Positions 48,184 through 59,059 of a stretch of DNA of 64,000 nt are shown here, piece by piece. The DNA is taken from positions 110,645,431-110,709,430 of the forward strand of contig CM053146.1 in NCBI GenBank assembly GCA_028571685.1, in the 5' to 3' direction. Source of the DNA: Heterohyrax brucei. Its lineage: Eukaryota > Chordata > Mammalia > Hyracoidea > Procaviidae. The notes beneath the pieces are model-generated. The model saw nothing but the letters and a program-made list of their open reading frames with translations, was not told the origin of the DNA and did not search any database. The position numbers and the translations under genes are program-made. Position 1 is the first letter of the stretch, and each line of letters opens with the position of its first letter.

Positions 48184-48352
48184 AGGAAACCCAGGTGGTG
48201 TAGTGGTTAAGTATGTCTGTTAACCAAAAGGTTAGCAGTTTGAATCTGCCAGGCACTCCCTGGGAACTCCGTGGGGCAGTTCTACGCTGACCTGTAGGGT
48301 CACTATGAGTTGGAAGTGAATCGATGGCAGTTGGTTTGGTTCTTGGTTTTAT
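48184..48352 (+). mobile_element. AfroSINE
   Basis: GGAAACCCAGGTGGTGTAGT to GTTGGTTTGGTTCTTGG. Confidence 0.92.
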
Positions 48353-48679
48353 GTTTCCAGACAGGGGCAAGAAATGGTTAAGATGAAGTGAATTAATGAT
48401 TCTTGCAGTCACAAAAAGAATTTAACCAACTTGAGATTCCTGATTCACTTGTTAACCAACCAGCAGTAATTATTCATATTCATTTGTAAAAAAGCCATAA
48501 GACCAAGAGAACCTAGCATAAATGCCTGAAAAATGGTGGAAGTTGAAGCCTGAGACCCCCACTCATCCTCAGCACTGTCTCTTGGATGCCTCCGGCAGCT
48601 CGTCCAGTCTAACCAGCCTGGACATGTGGGAGAAGGGGGCATGCGCATGGGGCCGAGAGTAAAATCTCTTCTGAGACCC

Positions 48680-48800
48680 TCCTGGGTTTGAGCCTTGACT
48701 CTACCACTTGTCAAGTGACTGGCATTAAACTTAATTTCCACAACTGTACAATATGCCTAAAAATTAATACTCATCTTACAAATGTTGTGAGTTTAATGAT
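48680..48800 (+). repeat. MIR
   Basis: GGGTTTGAGCCTTGACTCTA, CCACTTGTCAAGTGACTGG, then a TTGTGAGTTTAATGATAA end follow the MIR order. Confidence 0.65.
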
Positions 48801-48832
48801 AACAACACATCAAACAAACAAACAAAAAGCCA

Positions 48833-48991
48833 AAACCTCTTTCATCTTATAGACTTCAAGCTATAGTGATCCTATAAGACAGAGTAGAACTGCCCCAGAA
48901 CTGCCCCATAGCATTTCCAAGGAACGGCTGGAGGCTTCGAGCTGCCTGCTGTTTGGTTAACAGCTGACCTCTTAGGAACTGTGCCACCAGA
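48833..48991 (-). mobile_element. AfroSINE
   Basis: TATAGTGATCCTATAAGACA to ACTGTGCCACCAG; CAGAACTGCCCCA is duplicated inside it. Confidence 0.88.
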
Positions 48992-48999
48992 GCATACTG

Positions 49000-50391
49000 A
49001 ATTATTGAGAACTCTATGCCTCAGGCAGTACTATAAGTACTGAATTTTCTTCATTTCCCATAATTCTGCTCAGGGAGATGGGGCCTGAGGACTAGCATTT
49101 TTTAAACCTCTCCAGTTATTTTTGAGGTCAATCTGGTTGAGAACTGTGATTGTGTATTACTGGGGAGGCAGTGAGTAACCATTCAGAGTCTGTCTTAGAG
49201 ACAAACCAACCACCAGATGAATGGATTTGGCCAAATCTTTCCTCTTCTGTAAGCCTTGGTTTCCCGATCTATAAAATGGGAATAAAAAAGCTTGTTCCAG
49301 CTTCCTGATTTTTAGTCTGTACTTTGATCAATATGTTGTCTGTCTTTTCTGAATGATTGGAAAATTAAGCATCATAGAAACTCAAACAAAACCCACTGCT
49401 GTCTTGTAGTTTCCAATTCATGCTGCTTTAAATGCTCAATGTTAGTATTACATTTAATATAGTTAAAGTGAGTCAGCCCTGTTTTGTTTTAGGAAGTCTA
49501 TGCTGTAGCTTTTTCTGAGACTTGTTGAGAAGCTGAAATGAGACAATTCAGGTGACTGAGTCTGACAGACACAAATAGTTTGATAAATGTTTGCTAGTGT
49601 CATTAACAGGGATTTTCCTGAGAGACCAAGAACCTTCTGATCTTTTGTGCATAGGGAACTCTTCCTTAGTTTAGATTTGTTGATCTTCCATCTACATGGT
49701 TCTTTCCAATCCTAACATTGCACTGAGGGTGAACTTTTAGGGCATCACTGAAGGAAAATCCTTGTCTTTGTCCCAGCAGGGCTGAGACTGAATCTAAATG
49801 ACTGTTTGAGACTCAGTTTCCACATCCATAGCATGGGAGAACAATCCCCTGCAGTCTGAATTAGAGACCATTCACATGAAGGATGCCACATACACATTTA
49901 CTGTATTACTAGTGTTTTGGTTATGGAATGTATCAAGATGAAAGCAAAAGGGCAGAAAACTCTTAAAAAACACAAACAGGAAACGGAGGTAGAGATGTGG
50001 GGGTGGACAGAGAAGAAGAACCAGAAGGGCCTGGGGCTCAGAACCCTGAGGGAGAACACCCCCACTCCGGGCTCAGTACTGCAAAGCACTGGATAATACT
50101 AACTGCAGGGCATGGCCAGGGATGACAACTAAAGTGCTATTGTTTCCACTCAGGGTTGGGCCAGCCCCTTCTCCCATTTTTTTGGTGCAAATTCTCTCCA
50201 TGTTTCCATCAGAGGCCTGCTTTGACCACCCGCCCCCTCCCGCCCCTGCCAAAGACCCTTGAGATATCAGTGGAGGAGGTGGTCCCTTGCAGAGATTTGG
50301 ATTACAGCACAGAGGGAAAATACCTCTTTGCCACTCCTTTCATGGCAGTCTCTTTGAAAATCACAAGAGTCATTAATACTCAAGGTCCTTG
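49000..50391. other. Mostly unique sequence with MIR pieces
   Basis: MIR-like blocks are at about 49150-49300 (TCTATAAAATGGGAATAAAA), 49545-49605 and 49795-49850. No exon recognised. Confidence 0.55.
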
Positions 50392-50566
50392 GTTGGTACA
50401 AAGGTTTGCACATGGCTACTAACCTAAAGGTTGGCAGTACTACCCTGCCCAGTGGCAACGTGGAAGAAAGCGCTGGCTATCTTTACAGCCAACAAAGCCC
50501 TGTGGAGCAGCCCCACTCTGAATCACATGGAGTCACCATGAGTTGACCCCCATGGTGTGGTTCTTT
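50392..50566 (+). mobile_element. AfroSINE, degraded
   Basis: TTGGTACAAAGGTTTGCACA head, AACCTAAAGGTTGGCAGTAC, and ACCATGAGTTGACCCCC. Confidence 0.75.
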
Positions 50567-51009
50567 GCCAACACTAAATGTATTTGGTGTACATGCTTTC
50601 CAGTAAAAAAAATACTAAACAGATTTCGTGTGTCTTCCAATGAAGCAGGTTCCAGTGTGTTGATTTTCAGTTACACCTTTGATGAATGCCAGCTGCCTCA
50701 CTTCTGAACAGTTGGAAAATTGGCCCTCTGTGTCTTTAAAACAGCAAACTTGTCAGAGGGAGTCATTCTCAGTTTTCACGGTTTAAGAACAGGTTTTTCT
50801 TTTTCTTTTTTTCCCTGTTGTTTCCTCTGTTAAGGATTTCTCTCTTTCTGGCTGAAGACCAGATTCTGCCTTTTTGCTCAAGGAAGATGTTTTCACAGAC
50901 TCTCCTTTGTCTCCTGTAATTTTTTTTTTTAAAGTCTGCTGAGTTCCCCTTAAGATTTTGAACTTGGGGACTAGAGAACGTCCATTCCTGACCTTTGGAA
51001 GGCTGCCTG

Positions 51010-51290
51010 AAATGGAACCAGGAAGTGAGTCCTCCGGGAGGCAAAAGCCGTAGTCATCGAAAGAAAAATGAAACTTGTTCTGGAGGCTCTTCCGCCCTGT
51101 TTCATTTATAAGGATTTTTCTAGAGTCTGTGAACAGTCAAGACGTTTGAGTCCACAGCAAGGCAGTTTGCGGTTCCAAAACCGGGTACTCAGGGACTAGG
51201 ATGGCGCCAGGAGAGGGGAGCCGATGAGTGCCGGGGACCGAGGTGACTTCTTCCCCAAGGGACTGTTGTCAGCATAAGACCGGTGAGCTC
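51010..51290 (+). promoter_or_regulatory. Candidate promoter and noncoding first exon upstream of gene B
   Basis: This stretch is richer in G+C and CpG than its surroundings. It contains an ETS-type site (CCAGGAAGTGA, about 51019-51029), an ISRE-like element (GAAAAATGAAACT, about 51064-51076), a YY1-like GGATGGCGCC near 51200, and a possible splice donor CCG/GTGAGC with GT at 51283. Caspase-8-family genes are known to be interferon-responsive in some mammals, so the ISRE-like element fits. The assignment to gene B rests on position, about 10 kb upstream in the same orientation, and is inferred. Confidence 0.35.
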
Positions 51291-51547
51291 CTTCCCTCGG
51301 CAGCCTGTATCAGCTCCCTCACCCTTCGGCTGCCGGTTGCTGGGACCCGCTGAGGGCACTTGTGAGTCACTCGTGGCCCCACTTGGCACTTCTGCTTTCT
51401 CTGAACCACAGCCATCCGCTGCTGTCTCCTCCGGTGGATTCCCCTGCTAGCTTTCTCTCCTGGGGGCTCCTGGCCTGCTGCCGCAGAAAGCCACTCTGTC
51501 CCCATCCTGCCACACAGGTTTGGAGATTTGGGAAGTCTCTGCTGATC

Positions 51548-51705
51548 TAAGAAAGCCCGGTGGCACGGCGGCTACGTGCTACATCTGCTAACCAGAAGGC
51601 TGGCATTTCAAATCCGCCAGGGGCTCTGGGGAAGCTCTCGGCAGCAGTTCTCCGTCCCACAGGCTCACCGTGTGTCGGAACCGATTCGACCGCACTGGGT
51701 TGTTT
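51548..51705 (+). mobile_element. AfroSINE, GC-rich copy
   Basis: AAAGCCCGGTGGCACGGCGG to GTCGGAACCGATTCGACCGC and a long T-run (51706-51723). Confidence 0.9.
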
Positions 51706-51871
51706 TTTTTTTTTTTTTTTTTGTCTTAACCTACTTTTCTTTTTTCCTTTTCCGGTGGCAGAAGGTAGAGAGTTTGCATTACTCATTCTTTCAGATCCGG
51801 ACTGCTCTGCAAGCACATAGCCCGCTTAGCCCCCGCTCCGGTGTTAAGTACTTCCTGTGATCTCTGCGGAA

Positions 51872-52014
51872 GCCTGTGACTGTGGCTAACTGCTGTAGCC
51901 GCTAACCCCAAGTTCGACAGTTCAAATCCGCCAGGTGCTCCTCGGCAGTTATGGAGCAGTTCTCCTCTGTCCTACAGGGTCGCTAAGAGTCGGAATCCGC
52001 TCAATGACGGTGTT
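51872..52014 (+). mobile_element. AfroSINE
   Basis: TGGCTAACTGCTGTAGCCGC to AGAGTCGGAATCCGCTCAAT. Confidence 0.85.
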
Positions 52015-52164
52015 TTGTGTGTGTGGACGCTCCACTCCCTGTCCCACTTCCCATCCCCCCTGGTCCCCAAAAGACAGCTTTCTAATGTTTTTTTTTATGT
52101 GTATACTTGAATGGATGTGTCTCTTTGCAAAATATATTGTTGTTTTGTGTTTGTGTTTTTTTTT

Positions 52165-52285
52165 TAACTATGTGACCTTGAACAAATAAGTCATTTTTTT
52201 TTGTATCTTTGCTTCCTTCTCATAAATTGAATTGATACTGCTTCTTCAGGCTGTGGTGAGGATTTCAAAAATAACACCTGTAAAT
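52165..52285 (+). repeat. MIR
   Basis: CTATGTGACCTTGAACAAAT, then GGCTGTGGTGAGGATTTCAA, in MIR order. Confidence 0.6.
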
Positions 52286-52289
52286 CTCT

Positions 52290-52737
52290 TTCTACAGTCA
52301 GGGGCTGGTCCCATCAGTGCTGTACGTAGGGTTAGCAATTATCATCAGGCATCAGTGTCACTGCATGTTGTATGTGCTCATTCTGTTTCTTACTTTTTTT
52401 TTTTCACCTTACACTCTTTTATGCTCTGTCTACTTAACTAGATCCCAGTTTCTGTTGTATAAAACAACCTCCACAAATGCACTTGAGGACCTAGGGAAGA
52501 ACTGGTTCAGAATACAGACCCAGGAGAACTACTGGTCATGACCTACATGAATACTTGATCAGACCAAGTGCCGCCAGCTGGCTCTCTGGAAGCTTCCATT
52601 TGCTCACCTGTCCAACAATCCTTGGCCTGATCCCTCTTTCAAAAACTTTGTCAGTCTGATAGATATTTTTGTGGCTTTATTGTGCATTTCCCCATCACTA
52701 ATGTGTTTGGGCATGGCTTTGTACATTTGAGCCATTT
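52290..52737. other. Unique sequence, nothing recognised
   Basis: Includes L1-like words near 52660-52730 but no clear element. Confidence 0.4.
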
Positions 52738-52928
52738 GAGTCGATGGCACTTGGCATCAGGGAGCTTGGAAACCCTGGTGGTATAGTGGTTAAATGCTAC
52801 TGCTGCTAATCAAGACGCTGGCAGTTCAAATCCACCAGGCACTCCTTGGAAACTCTAGGGGGCAGTTTTACCCTGTCCTCTGTCAGACAACTATGAGTTG
52901 GAATCAACTTGACAGCACTGGGTTTTTG
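52738..52928 (+). mobile_element. AfroSINE preceded by a SINE tail fragment
   Basis: GAGTCGATGGCACTTGGC (tail) then GGAAACCCTGGTGGTATAGT to GACAGCACTGGGTTTTTG. Confidence 0.9.
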
Positions 52929-53309
52929 TCAGTGGGTTCTGTTTTCATAGCCATTGCCCTTCTTTAGGTTTGCAGAGAGTCTTTGTAAGTTCTGGGTATT
53001 TCTACTTCATTAGTTTTAGGTATAGCAGGTCCTGTTGACAGAAGTGAAAGATGCAGTTTCTCCATGCAGTGGGCAGTGTAGGACAGAGATAATCATAAAA
53101 CAGTGGGACAAACGTGAGCATAGGGTTGGCTCAGGAAGCATCTGGAAACACTTCCTCAAATTCAGGGTTAGTCACTCACTACCTACCAGGTTTTCACGCT
53201 GGAGCTGTGTTCTCCCTCAAAATTGAGTGGACAGAATCAAGTGCTAGGTGAAGGCGTTGACACTATGACGTCATTGTTACCTAGCCCTCTGCAGGTGAAC
53301 ATGGCCCTT

Positions 53310-53456
53310 TGCTGTTGGGTTGATTCCAACTTACGGCAACCCCACGTGGGCAGAGGAGAACTACTCCATAGGATTTTCTTGGCTGTGATGTCTATGGTTC
53401 AAATTGCCAACCTTTTGGTTAGTAAAGTGCCAACTATCTGTACCACCTAGAGACCT
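53310..53456 (-). mobile_element. AfroSINE
   Basis: GTTGGGTTGATTCCAACTTA to CTGTACCACCTAGAG. Confidence 0.85.
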
Positions 53457-53689
53457 TTACAGGTGGAAAGGCAATTTCAGACACCTCATTTCATCCTCTC
53501 TCATATAAGATAGGTCCCTGCCCTCTGCAAGCTTACATCCCATTTAGAGAAAAAGACAGTTTCAAAGAAGAGAGGTGCTTGATTTTCTTTTTCTACTTTT
53601 AACATCGGAAAACATTTCATCTGATTTGTGGCATTGGGGCAGGGAGTTTCTGCGTTTTGTTCACCAGAGTTGGAGCCCCAGGGTCCAGG

Positions 53690-53890
53690 TTGTGATGAGG
53701 GTCCCGGGATTTGCCTTTGTCTAGATTTCTGGGCCTTTCTGGGAGGAAGGCCTTTAATTCTAGAGCTTTGTGGGCTGGTGAGAGTATGATCCTGTGGCCC
53801 TAGGCACTTCTTATTTGAATGGACATGGGAAACCCTGCAAGTTAGCTGTGGGACTTGGCACTCCCTCTGAGAACATTGGCAAGGGCCCCA
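53690..53890 (+). repeat. Local duplication, copy 1 (partner at about 54524-54700)
   Basis: GGGATTTGCCT, then AAGGCCTTT, ATTCTAGAG and GGGAAACC occur in the same order and spacing here and at 54530-54680. The copies differ at many positions, so the duplication is old. The partner includes the possible leader exon donor at 54548; this copy does not keep it. Confidence 0.6.
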
Positions 53891-53933
53891 CAGTTTCCAT
53901 ATATTAAGGCCTCTATGACAAGTACCCAGAGCA

Positions 53934-54112
53934 GTCACTGTTGAGTTGATTCTGACTCAGGGTGACCTCCATGTATGCAGAGTAGAAGCACGTTCCATAG
54001 GGTTTTCAGGGCTGTGAACCTAAGAAACATATCATCAGGCCTTTCTTCCAAGGCACCCGAGGGTGAGTTTGAACTGCCAGCCTTTCAGTTAGTAGTCAAG
54101 CACTTAAACTTC
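53934..54112 (-). mobile_element. AfroSINE, long variant, degraded
   Basis: GTTGAGTTGATTCTGACTCA to CAGTTAGTAGTCAAGCACTT. Confidence 0.8.
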
Positions 54113-54399
54113 CTAAGGAGTCTTGAGAGGTTCCTTAGGAATGCTTAATAAATGTCTTTTCAATGAATAAATTAAAATCTTCATGGTGAACCCAGAAAAG
54201 TCTGTACCTGCCTCATGTATGAAAAGGGAGTTCCTTAATTAACATCTAGACCAAATCTCATTCTGGGACATGAAAATGACATCCCAAAGAAAAATGGCCC
54301 ACCCAAAGGCGCACAGCCAGATCCTCCCTGCACCGCAGGCTTCTCACAAGCCTAGAAGGAAGCATTTTTGCTCAGTCCTGAGAGGCCAAACCTCCGTGA

Positions 54400-54481
54400 C
54401 TCGCCCCCTATGACTCAGGAAGTTGTCAACCAGGAAGTGAACACTCGTTCTCCGTTCTTCTTCTTCTGTTTTTTTTCTCAG
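54400..54481 (+). promoter_or_regulatory. Candidate AP-1/ETS composite element and proximal promoter
   Basis: TGACTCA (AP-1 consensus, 54411-54417) runs directly into AGGAAGT (ETS core), and a second CAGGAAGTGA follows at 54431-54440, next to a CGCCCCCT Sp1-like box. It lies just upstream of an exon-like segment. ETS-like and Sp1 elements are described for human CASP8 promoters. Binding is not shown by sequence alone. Confidence 0.35.
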
Positions 54482-54547
54482 ACGGCTGGTAAATGGAGCT
54501 GTGAACAAACTGCTGCTGCAGTGAGGCGTCTGGGATTTGCCTCTTCG
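54482..54547 (+). other. Exon-like noncoding segment upstream of gene B
   Basis: It is bounded by a pyrimidine tract and acceptor (TTTTTTTTCTCAG) ending at 54481 and a donor GTAAGA starting at 54548. No long reading frame is present, so if used it would be a 5' leader exon. A related copy of this area lies about 830 bases upstream and lacks the donor. Confidence 0.3.
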
Positions 54548-54700
54548 GTAAGATCAGCTGAGGATTTTGGGAGAAGGCCTTTGATTCTAGAGTTTTCTGC
54601 GCTGCTCAGGGTGAGTCTTGGTGCCATGGAAATGACTCTTTTGTCAACCTTGCATAGGGAAACCATGAGATTTAGCTCTGGGAATCCGACTGATTTAGAT
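54524..54700 (+). repeat. Local duplication, copy 2 (partner at about 53690-53890)
   Basis: Same block order as copy 1, with the candidate donor at 54548 and a second GTGAG at about 54610. An AfroSINE (53934-54112) sits between the copies. Confidence 0.6.
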
Positions 54701-55440
54701 CTGGGTATCTCTGGGAGCCTTCTGAGGGTTCACACTTTAGAGATTTTGAGGCCCCTCTAAGTTAGATTTCTGTAGTCCAAGAGGTTTCTGGAATGTTCCA
54801 GGTACAATTGTACACAGGCCTCGTTGTCATTCTCACCTAACTTGTCAAAGAATTGAAACCAAATTTGAATTTCAGCTGACTTTGCTGCGGCAGCTGTGTG
54901 GACACTGACACACACACACACAAACACACACACACACGGCTAGTAATTCAGGTATTACTGAAGAAATTACAAAGATACAGAACAGTACGTAATGGCAAAC
55001 ATAGACCCACAAAATCAGAGAACTGTATTTACAGGTGTAGTTAGGAACTTTTTTTCTGTCTGAAAATTAAGTGGTTCATTTTATGAATTTGAGATGTGTG
55101 CACCTTTTGGTGTGAAAGCTCTGGCCGGGAGGTCCTTGCTGCCTACCGTGTTGGTGGGCAGAGTGGATGCCAGTCAGTTTGGGGAGCGCACAGTCTGAGG
55201 CAGCCATCCTAGACGGAGGGGAGAGGCGACACCATTGTTTGGGGCTTGGCCTATGCCTGGCTTTCCGTTATACTCAAGTTTTGAGTCAGAGCCAGTTTTT
55301 CTCTCAGAAAAGTATTGCAGGTTGTTTTTCAATCTTGAGCTAGATATCTGTATGGCTGAAGGAGCTAGAATGCTGCTAGGGTACTGATGGAGTGATTATT
55401 TGAGATGAACTATGATTTATTTGCAGTTAAATTGTGGCAC
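54700..55440. other. Sequence downstream of the leader-exon candidate
   Basis: Contains a (CA)n tract at 54908-54940; otherwise nothing recognised. Confidence 0.5.
54908..54940. repeat. (CA)n microsatellite
   Basis: Two CA runs separated by AA. Confidence 0.9.
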
Positions 55441-55870
55441 GTAATTGGTAGGGTTGAGAGGCCAAGACTTTAATCCAGATTCCAGCACTTACTGGCTTGG
55501 TGTGTGATGTTCTGACTCCCTTTCTAAAGTGGGCATGTTAAGAACTTTTGATTGTTTTTGTTGTTGTTTTGAGGTTTGCTTTTTGAGTCTCTCAAAAGAA
55601 TTCTGTAATTTTAATCTTTAAAAAATATAATGATTCTGTGTCTTCTTTCTTAAAATTCCTCCAATGGCTTCCAACTGCTATCAGAATTAAATCTCAGTCT
55701 TCCCAGGGCCTTGAATCAGATGCTTGAATCTGAACCTTGACTTGATCCCTTGCCAGCCTGGATACTTTACTGAGCCTCCTTCTAAGCTTTGAAGTTTTTC
55801 ACAGTTGTTAAATGGAAGTGATAGTAGAAATTTCTTCACAGGCTTGTAGGAAAATGAGACAAAGAATATT
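55440..55870 (+). repeat. Two MIR elements
   Basis: TTCCAGCACTTACTGGCTTG at about 55480-55500 starts one; CAGTTGTTAAATGGAAGTGA and AGGAAAATGAGACAAAGAAT at 55800-55868 mark the end of another. Confidence 0.6.
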
Positions 55871-55957
55871 TTAATGTCTATCCTATTATATATGTTAAAC
55901 ATTTATATATCATATATTTATTTATATCTAAATACTTGTGTACATAGATATATGTTG

Positions 55958-56260
55958 TTATTGTTGCTAGGTGCAGTTGAGTCAGTTCTGACTCACAGCG
56001 ATCCTATGCACCACAGACTGCAACACTGCCCGATCCCGTGCCGTGTCCACTATCATTTTTATGCTTAAGCCCATTGTTGTGGCCACTGTATCAGTCCATC
56101 TCATCGAGGGCCTTCCTCTTTTTCACTGACCCTCCGCTCTACCAAGCATGATGTCCTTTTGCATGGACTGACCCCTCCTGACAACATGTCCAAAGTATGT
56201 AAAAATAGTCTTGACATCTTTGCTTCCAAGGAGCACTCTGGTTGTATTTCTTCCAGAACA
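55958..56260 (-). mobile_element. RTE 3' fragment
   Basis: The + strand copy begins GTTATTGTTGCTAGGTGCAG and includes TCCTCTTTTTCACTGACC and AAGCATGATGTCCTTTTGCA, the reverse complement of the long RTE's 3' region. Confidence 0.8.
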
Positions 56261-56339
56261 GAAGGTATATATAAATATATAAAATGTAAGCATTCTAAAG
56301 TATATGCTTTATACTATAAATCTATAGATTTTTGTCTAA

Positions 56340-56822
56340 CAGATTATGTTAGACATATGGTACTGCTGGTAAGAGAAATACCACAAGTGGATGGCTTTAA
56401 CAAAGAGAAATTAATTTCTCACAGTAAAGTCAGCTGTAAGACCAAATTTAGGGTGTCAGCTCCAGGGGAAGGCTTTCTGTGTTGGCTCTGGAGAAAGGTC
56501 CTTGTTATCCATCTTCCCACGGATTGGTAGTTTCTGAGGCACAGGGACCCTGGGTCTAAAGGACACACTCTGCTCCCAGCACTGCTTCTTTCCTGATAGT
56601 ATGAGGTCCCCCTGCTTGCATCCCTTTCCTTCATATGCCAAGAGATTGCCTCCAGGCACAATATAGTCTTACAGATTGACTCCTGCCTCACTGACACAAC
56701 CACTGCCTATGTTTGCTCATTAACATCTCAGACGCAGCGTTAACAACACATAGAAATCACACACACCACTGGGAATCGTGGCCCAGCCTAATTGCTGGGA
56801 GGACACAATTCAATCCAGGACA
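56340..56822 (-). mobile_element. MaLR-like LTR, antisense
   Basis: AGTGGATGGCTTTAACAAAG to CAATTCAATCCAGGACA, same family as 37579-38247 and the best preserved of the four. Confidence 0.78.
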
Positions 56823-57076
56823 CAGATACATAGTATATAAGCATTTATAGGGAAAAATTTATATGTAAATGCAGTCTTACACTGCTTACTGTCTGTGATA
56901 CATTCTGTAAAATATGATGTTATATGATTTGGATGATGTGTAAGCATCATATTGTATACTTAGCAAAGCTATATGGTATACTGTAGGACATCTGTATTGT
57001 GTTCATCAACATGCTGAAAGGGATGTCTAGTTCTATATCCATGTCACTAGCAATTTCTCCATATTTGATGTAGATT
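56823..57076. other. AT-rich sequence, nothing recognised
   Basis: No element or exon seen. Confidence 0.45.
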
Positions 57077-57250
57077 TGGAAACGCTGGTGGTGTAACGGT
57101 TAAGAGATAAGATACATCTGTTAACCAAAAGGTTGGCAGTTCGAATCTACCAGGCACTCCTTGGAAACTGTATGGGGCAGTTTTACTCCGTCCTAGAGGG
57201 TAACTATGAATCACAATCAACTCAGTGGCAATGGGTTTGGTGTTTGGGAT
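57077..57250 (+). mobile_element. AfroSINE
   Basis: GGAAACGCTGGTGGTGTAAC to GGCAATGGGTTTGGTGTTTG. Confidence 0.92.
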
Positions 57251-57564
57251 ATAGGTCCCTCTCACACTTTTGCTAGCCTTGTAGCTTTCAGTGGTGCTAA
57301 TCATTTAATAGCTTGGAGAATTTCTTCTTTGTGACAATTGTTGTGATTGTCAAGCAAAACATGCACAAACCACAGACAATAGCGTTCACTGATTTTCCAC
57401 CTTGATGTTGTTGAATGAGTATTTGTTTTACTTCCCAGTGAATACTTCTCCTTTGCCTCTTGCTGCTGCTATTACTAGCACTGGTTGTGCTGTGTTTGGG
57501 AATGCTTATGTCCTTCACAGTCATTTGTTCTGTCCTCCAGCTGGGATTTCTGAACTCTGGTATA

Positions 57565-58022
57565 ACCTTATATGCATGTGAAAGTTGGACAATGAATAAA
57601 TGAAGATCAAAGAGTCGATGCCTTTGAATTACGGTATTGGCAAAGATATCAAATATACCACGGGCTGGCAGAAGAACAAACACATCTGTCTTTGTAGAGA
57701 AGGGTAGCCAAAGTGCTCCTTGGAAGCAAGAATGATGAGACTTCCTCTAAATATTTTGGACACATTATCAGGAGGGGCCAGTCCCTGAAGAAGGACATCA
57801 TGCTTGGTAAGGCAGAGGGCCAGCCAAGAAGATGAAGACCTTCCACAGGAGGAACTGACACTGAGGCTACAATCTTGGACTCAGACATAGCGATGACGGT
57901 GAGGATGGTGCGGGACCAGGCCGCGTGTGGCTCTGCTGCGCGGGGCCAGGCCGTGTGTGGCTCTATTGTGTGGACAGTGACTACGAGTCAGATGCAGTTC
58001 AGCATCACCTAACAACAACATT
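57565..58022 (+). mobile_element. 5'-truncated RTE 3' end
   Basis: GCATGTGAAAGTTGGACAAT, AGTCGATGCCTTTGAATTAC and the end CAGCATCACCTAACAACAAC. Near 57905-57970 a block of about 41 bases (GGGACCAGGCCGCGTGTGGC and on) is repeated in tandem. Confidence 0.85.
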
Positions 58023-58450
58023 ATAACTTTATGGGACAATGGACACATGTGTGGTCAGATGTTGCCCCAACAGACTTTATTTGGTGCATGACTGTGTGTA
58101 AATTTATATATTTTCACATAAGCAAATGTTTATGTATAAAATTATATGTGAATAAAATTGGAAAGACAACCGCTAAAATGTGATCAAAGGAATTACTTCT
58201 GAAGAGTCAGTTTCTCGGTGACTTTTAGTTTTTCTTTATACTTTTCAGACTTGCTATGAGGCATAAATGTTACTATTTAACATCAGAAAATACAGCAGTT
58301 GATGTTATTGTAAAAGTTTTAAAAGTATGAACATGACAACATCTTTAGTTCACCAGCCTGGGCAGTGACTCCATGTACCATGAAACAGTAACAGCCACAT
58401 GGCCCTGTATTAGAAGCATGCCTGCTGTTAACTGCTTCATTCTTCCTTTG
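58023..58450. other. Unique sequence, nothing recognised
   Basis: No element seen between the RTE end and the exon-like segment at 58451. Confidence 0.5.
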
Positions 58451-58664
58451 TAGGTGATTGCTTCTGGGACATTAGGGTTAGAGAGATACGGGACCTTAAC
58501 ACTTAAAAAAAGAAGAAGACCATATCACACAACAGTGTTTCTGGAAAAATCCCAGGCCAAAAAAAAGAAATTACGTCACCATTTCCTTCTAAGTGTCAAT
58601 TATGGTGTGATGCAAAAATCTCTTAAAAGCATTATCCTATTATTGCAAAGGTCATGAAATGGAT
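58451..58664 (+). other. Unidentified open segment behind a splice-acceptor-like site
   Basis: The tract CATTCTTCCTTTGTAG is followed by an open frame with a basic stretch (LKKRRRPYHTTVFLEKSQ, then KKKK) ending at TGA near 58657. I do not recognise the peptide, and no clear donor follows. It may be a leader exon of gene B, an old repeat or chance. Confidence 0.15.
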
Positions 58665-58853
58665 GCAGTGAAATGACTGCAGAGTACAGGAGTCAAGTGC
58701 CAATCAGATCATATGCAAACTCTTGTCACCCTGGGATGGAATTATATTATGCTTTTTATTATAATCTGTCAGAAAATGCTACTGAATATGTAATCTGAGC
58801 CTTAAAATGGTTTCTTTTATTCCTTTTGATCCAGTTATTCTACTCCTAAGGAG

Positions 58854-59050
58854 TCCTGGTGGCACACTGGTTAAAGCACTCAACTGCTAACCAAAAGGTC
58901 GGTGGTTTGAACACACTAGCCATTCAACAAGAGAAAGATGTGGCTGTCTGCTTCTATAAAGATATACAGCCTTGGAAACCCTATCAGGCAATTCTACTGG
59001 GTCCTATTGGGTTGATATGAGCCAGAATCTACTTGACAGTAGTGGGTTTC
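58854..59050 (+). mobile_element. AfroSINE, long variant
   Basis: GAGTCCTGGTGGCACACTGG to GACAGTAGTGGGTTTC, with AAAGATATACAGCCTTGGAA. Confidence 0.88.
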
Positions 59051-59059
59051 ATTTATATT

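Noticed and set aside
48131-48412. - strand frame resembling frames near 33903, 51547, 57047 and 62176
   Set aside because: All are antisense translations of AfroSINE copies; the shared words come from the SINE.
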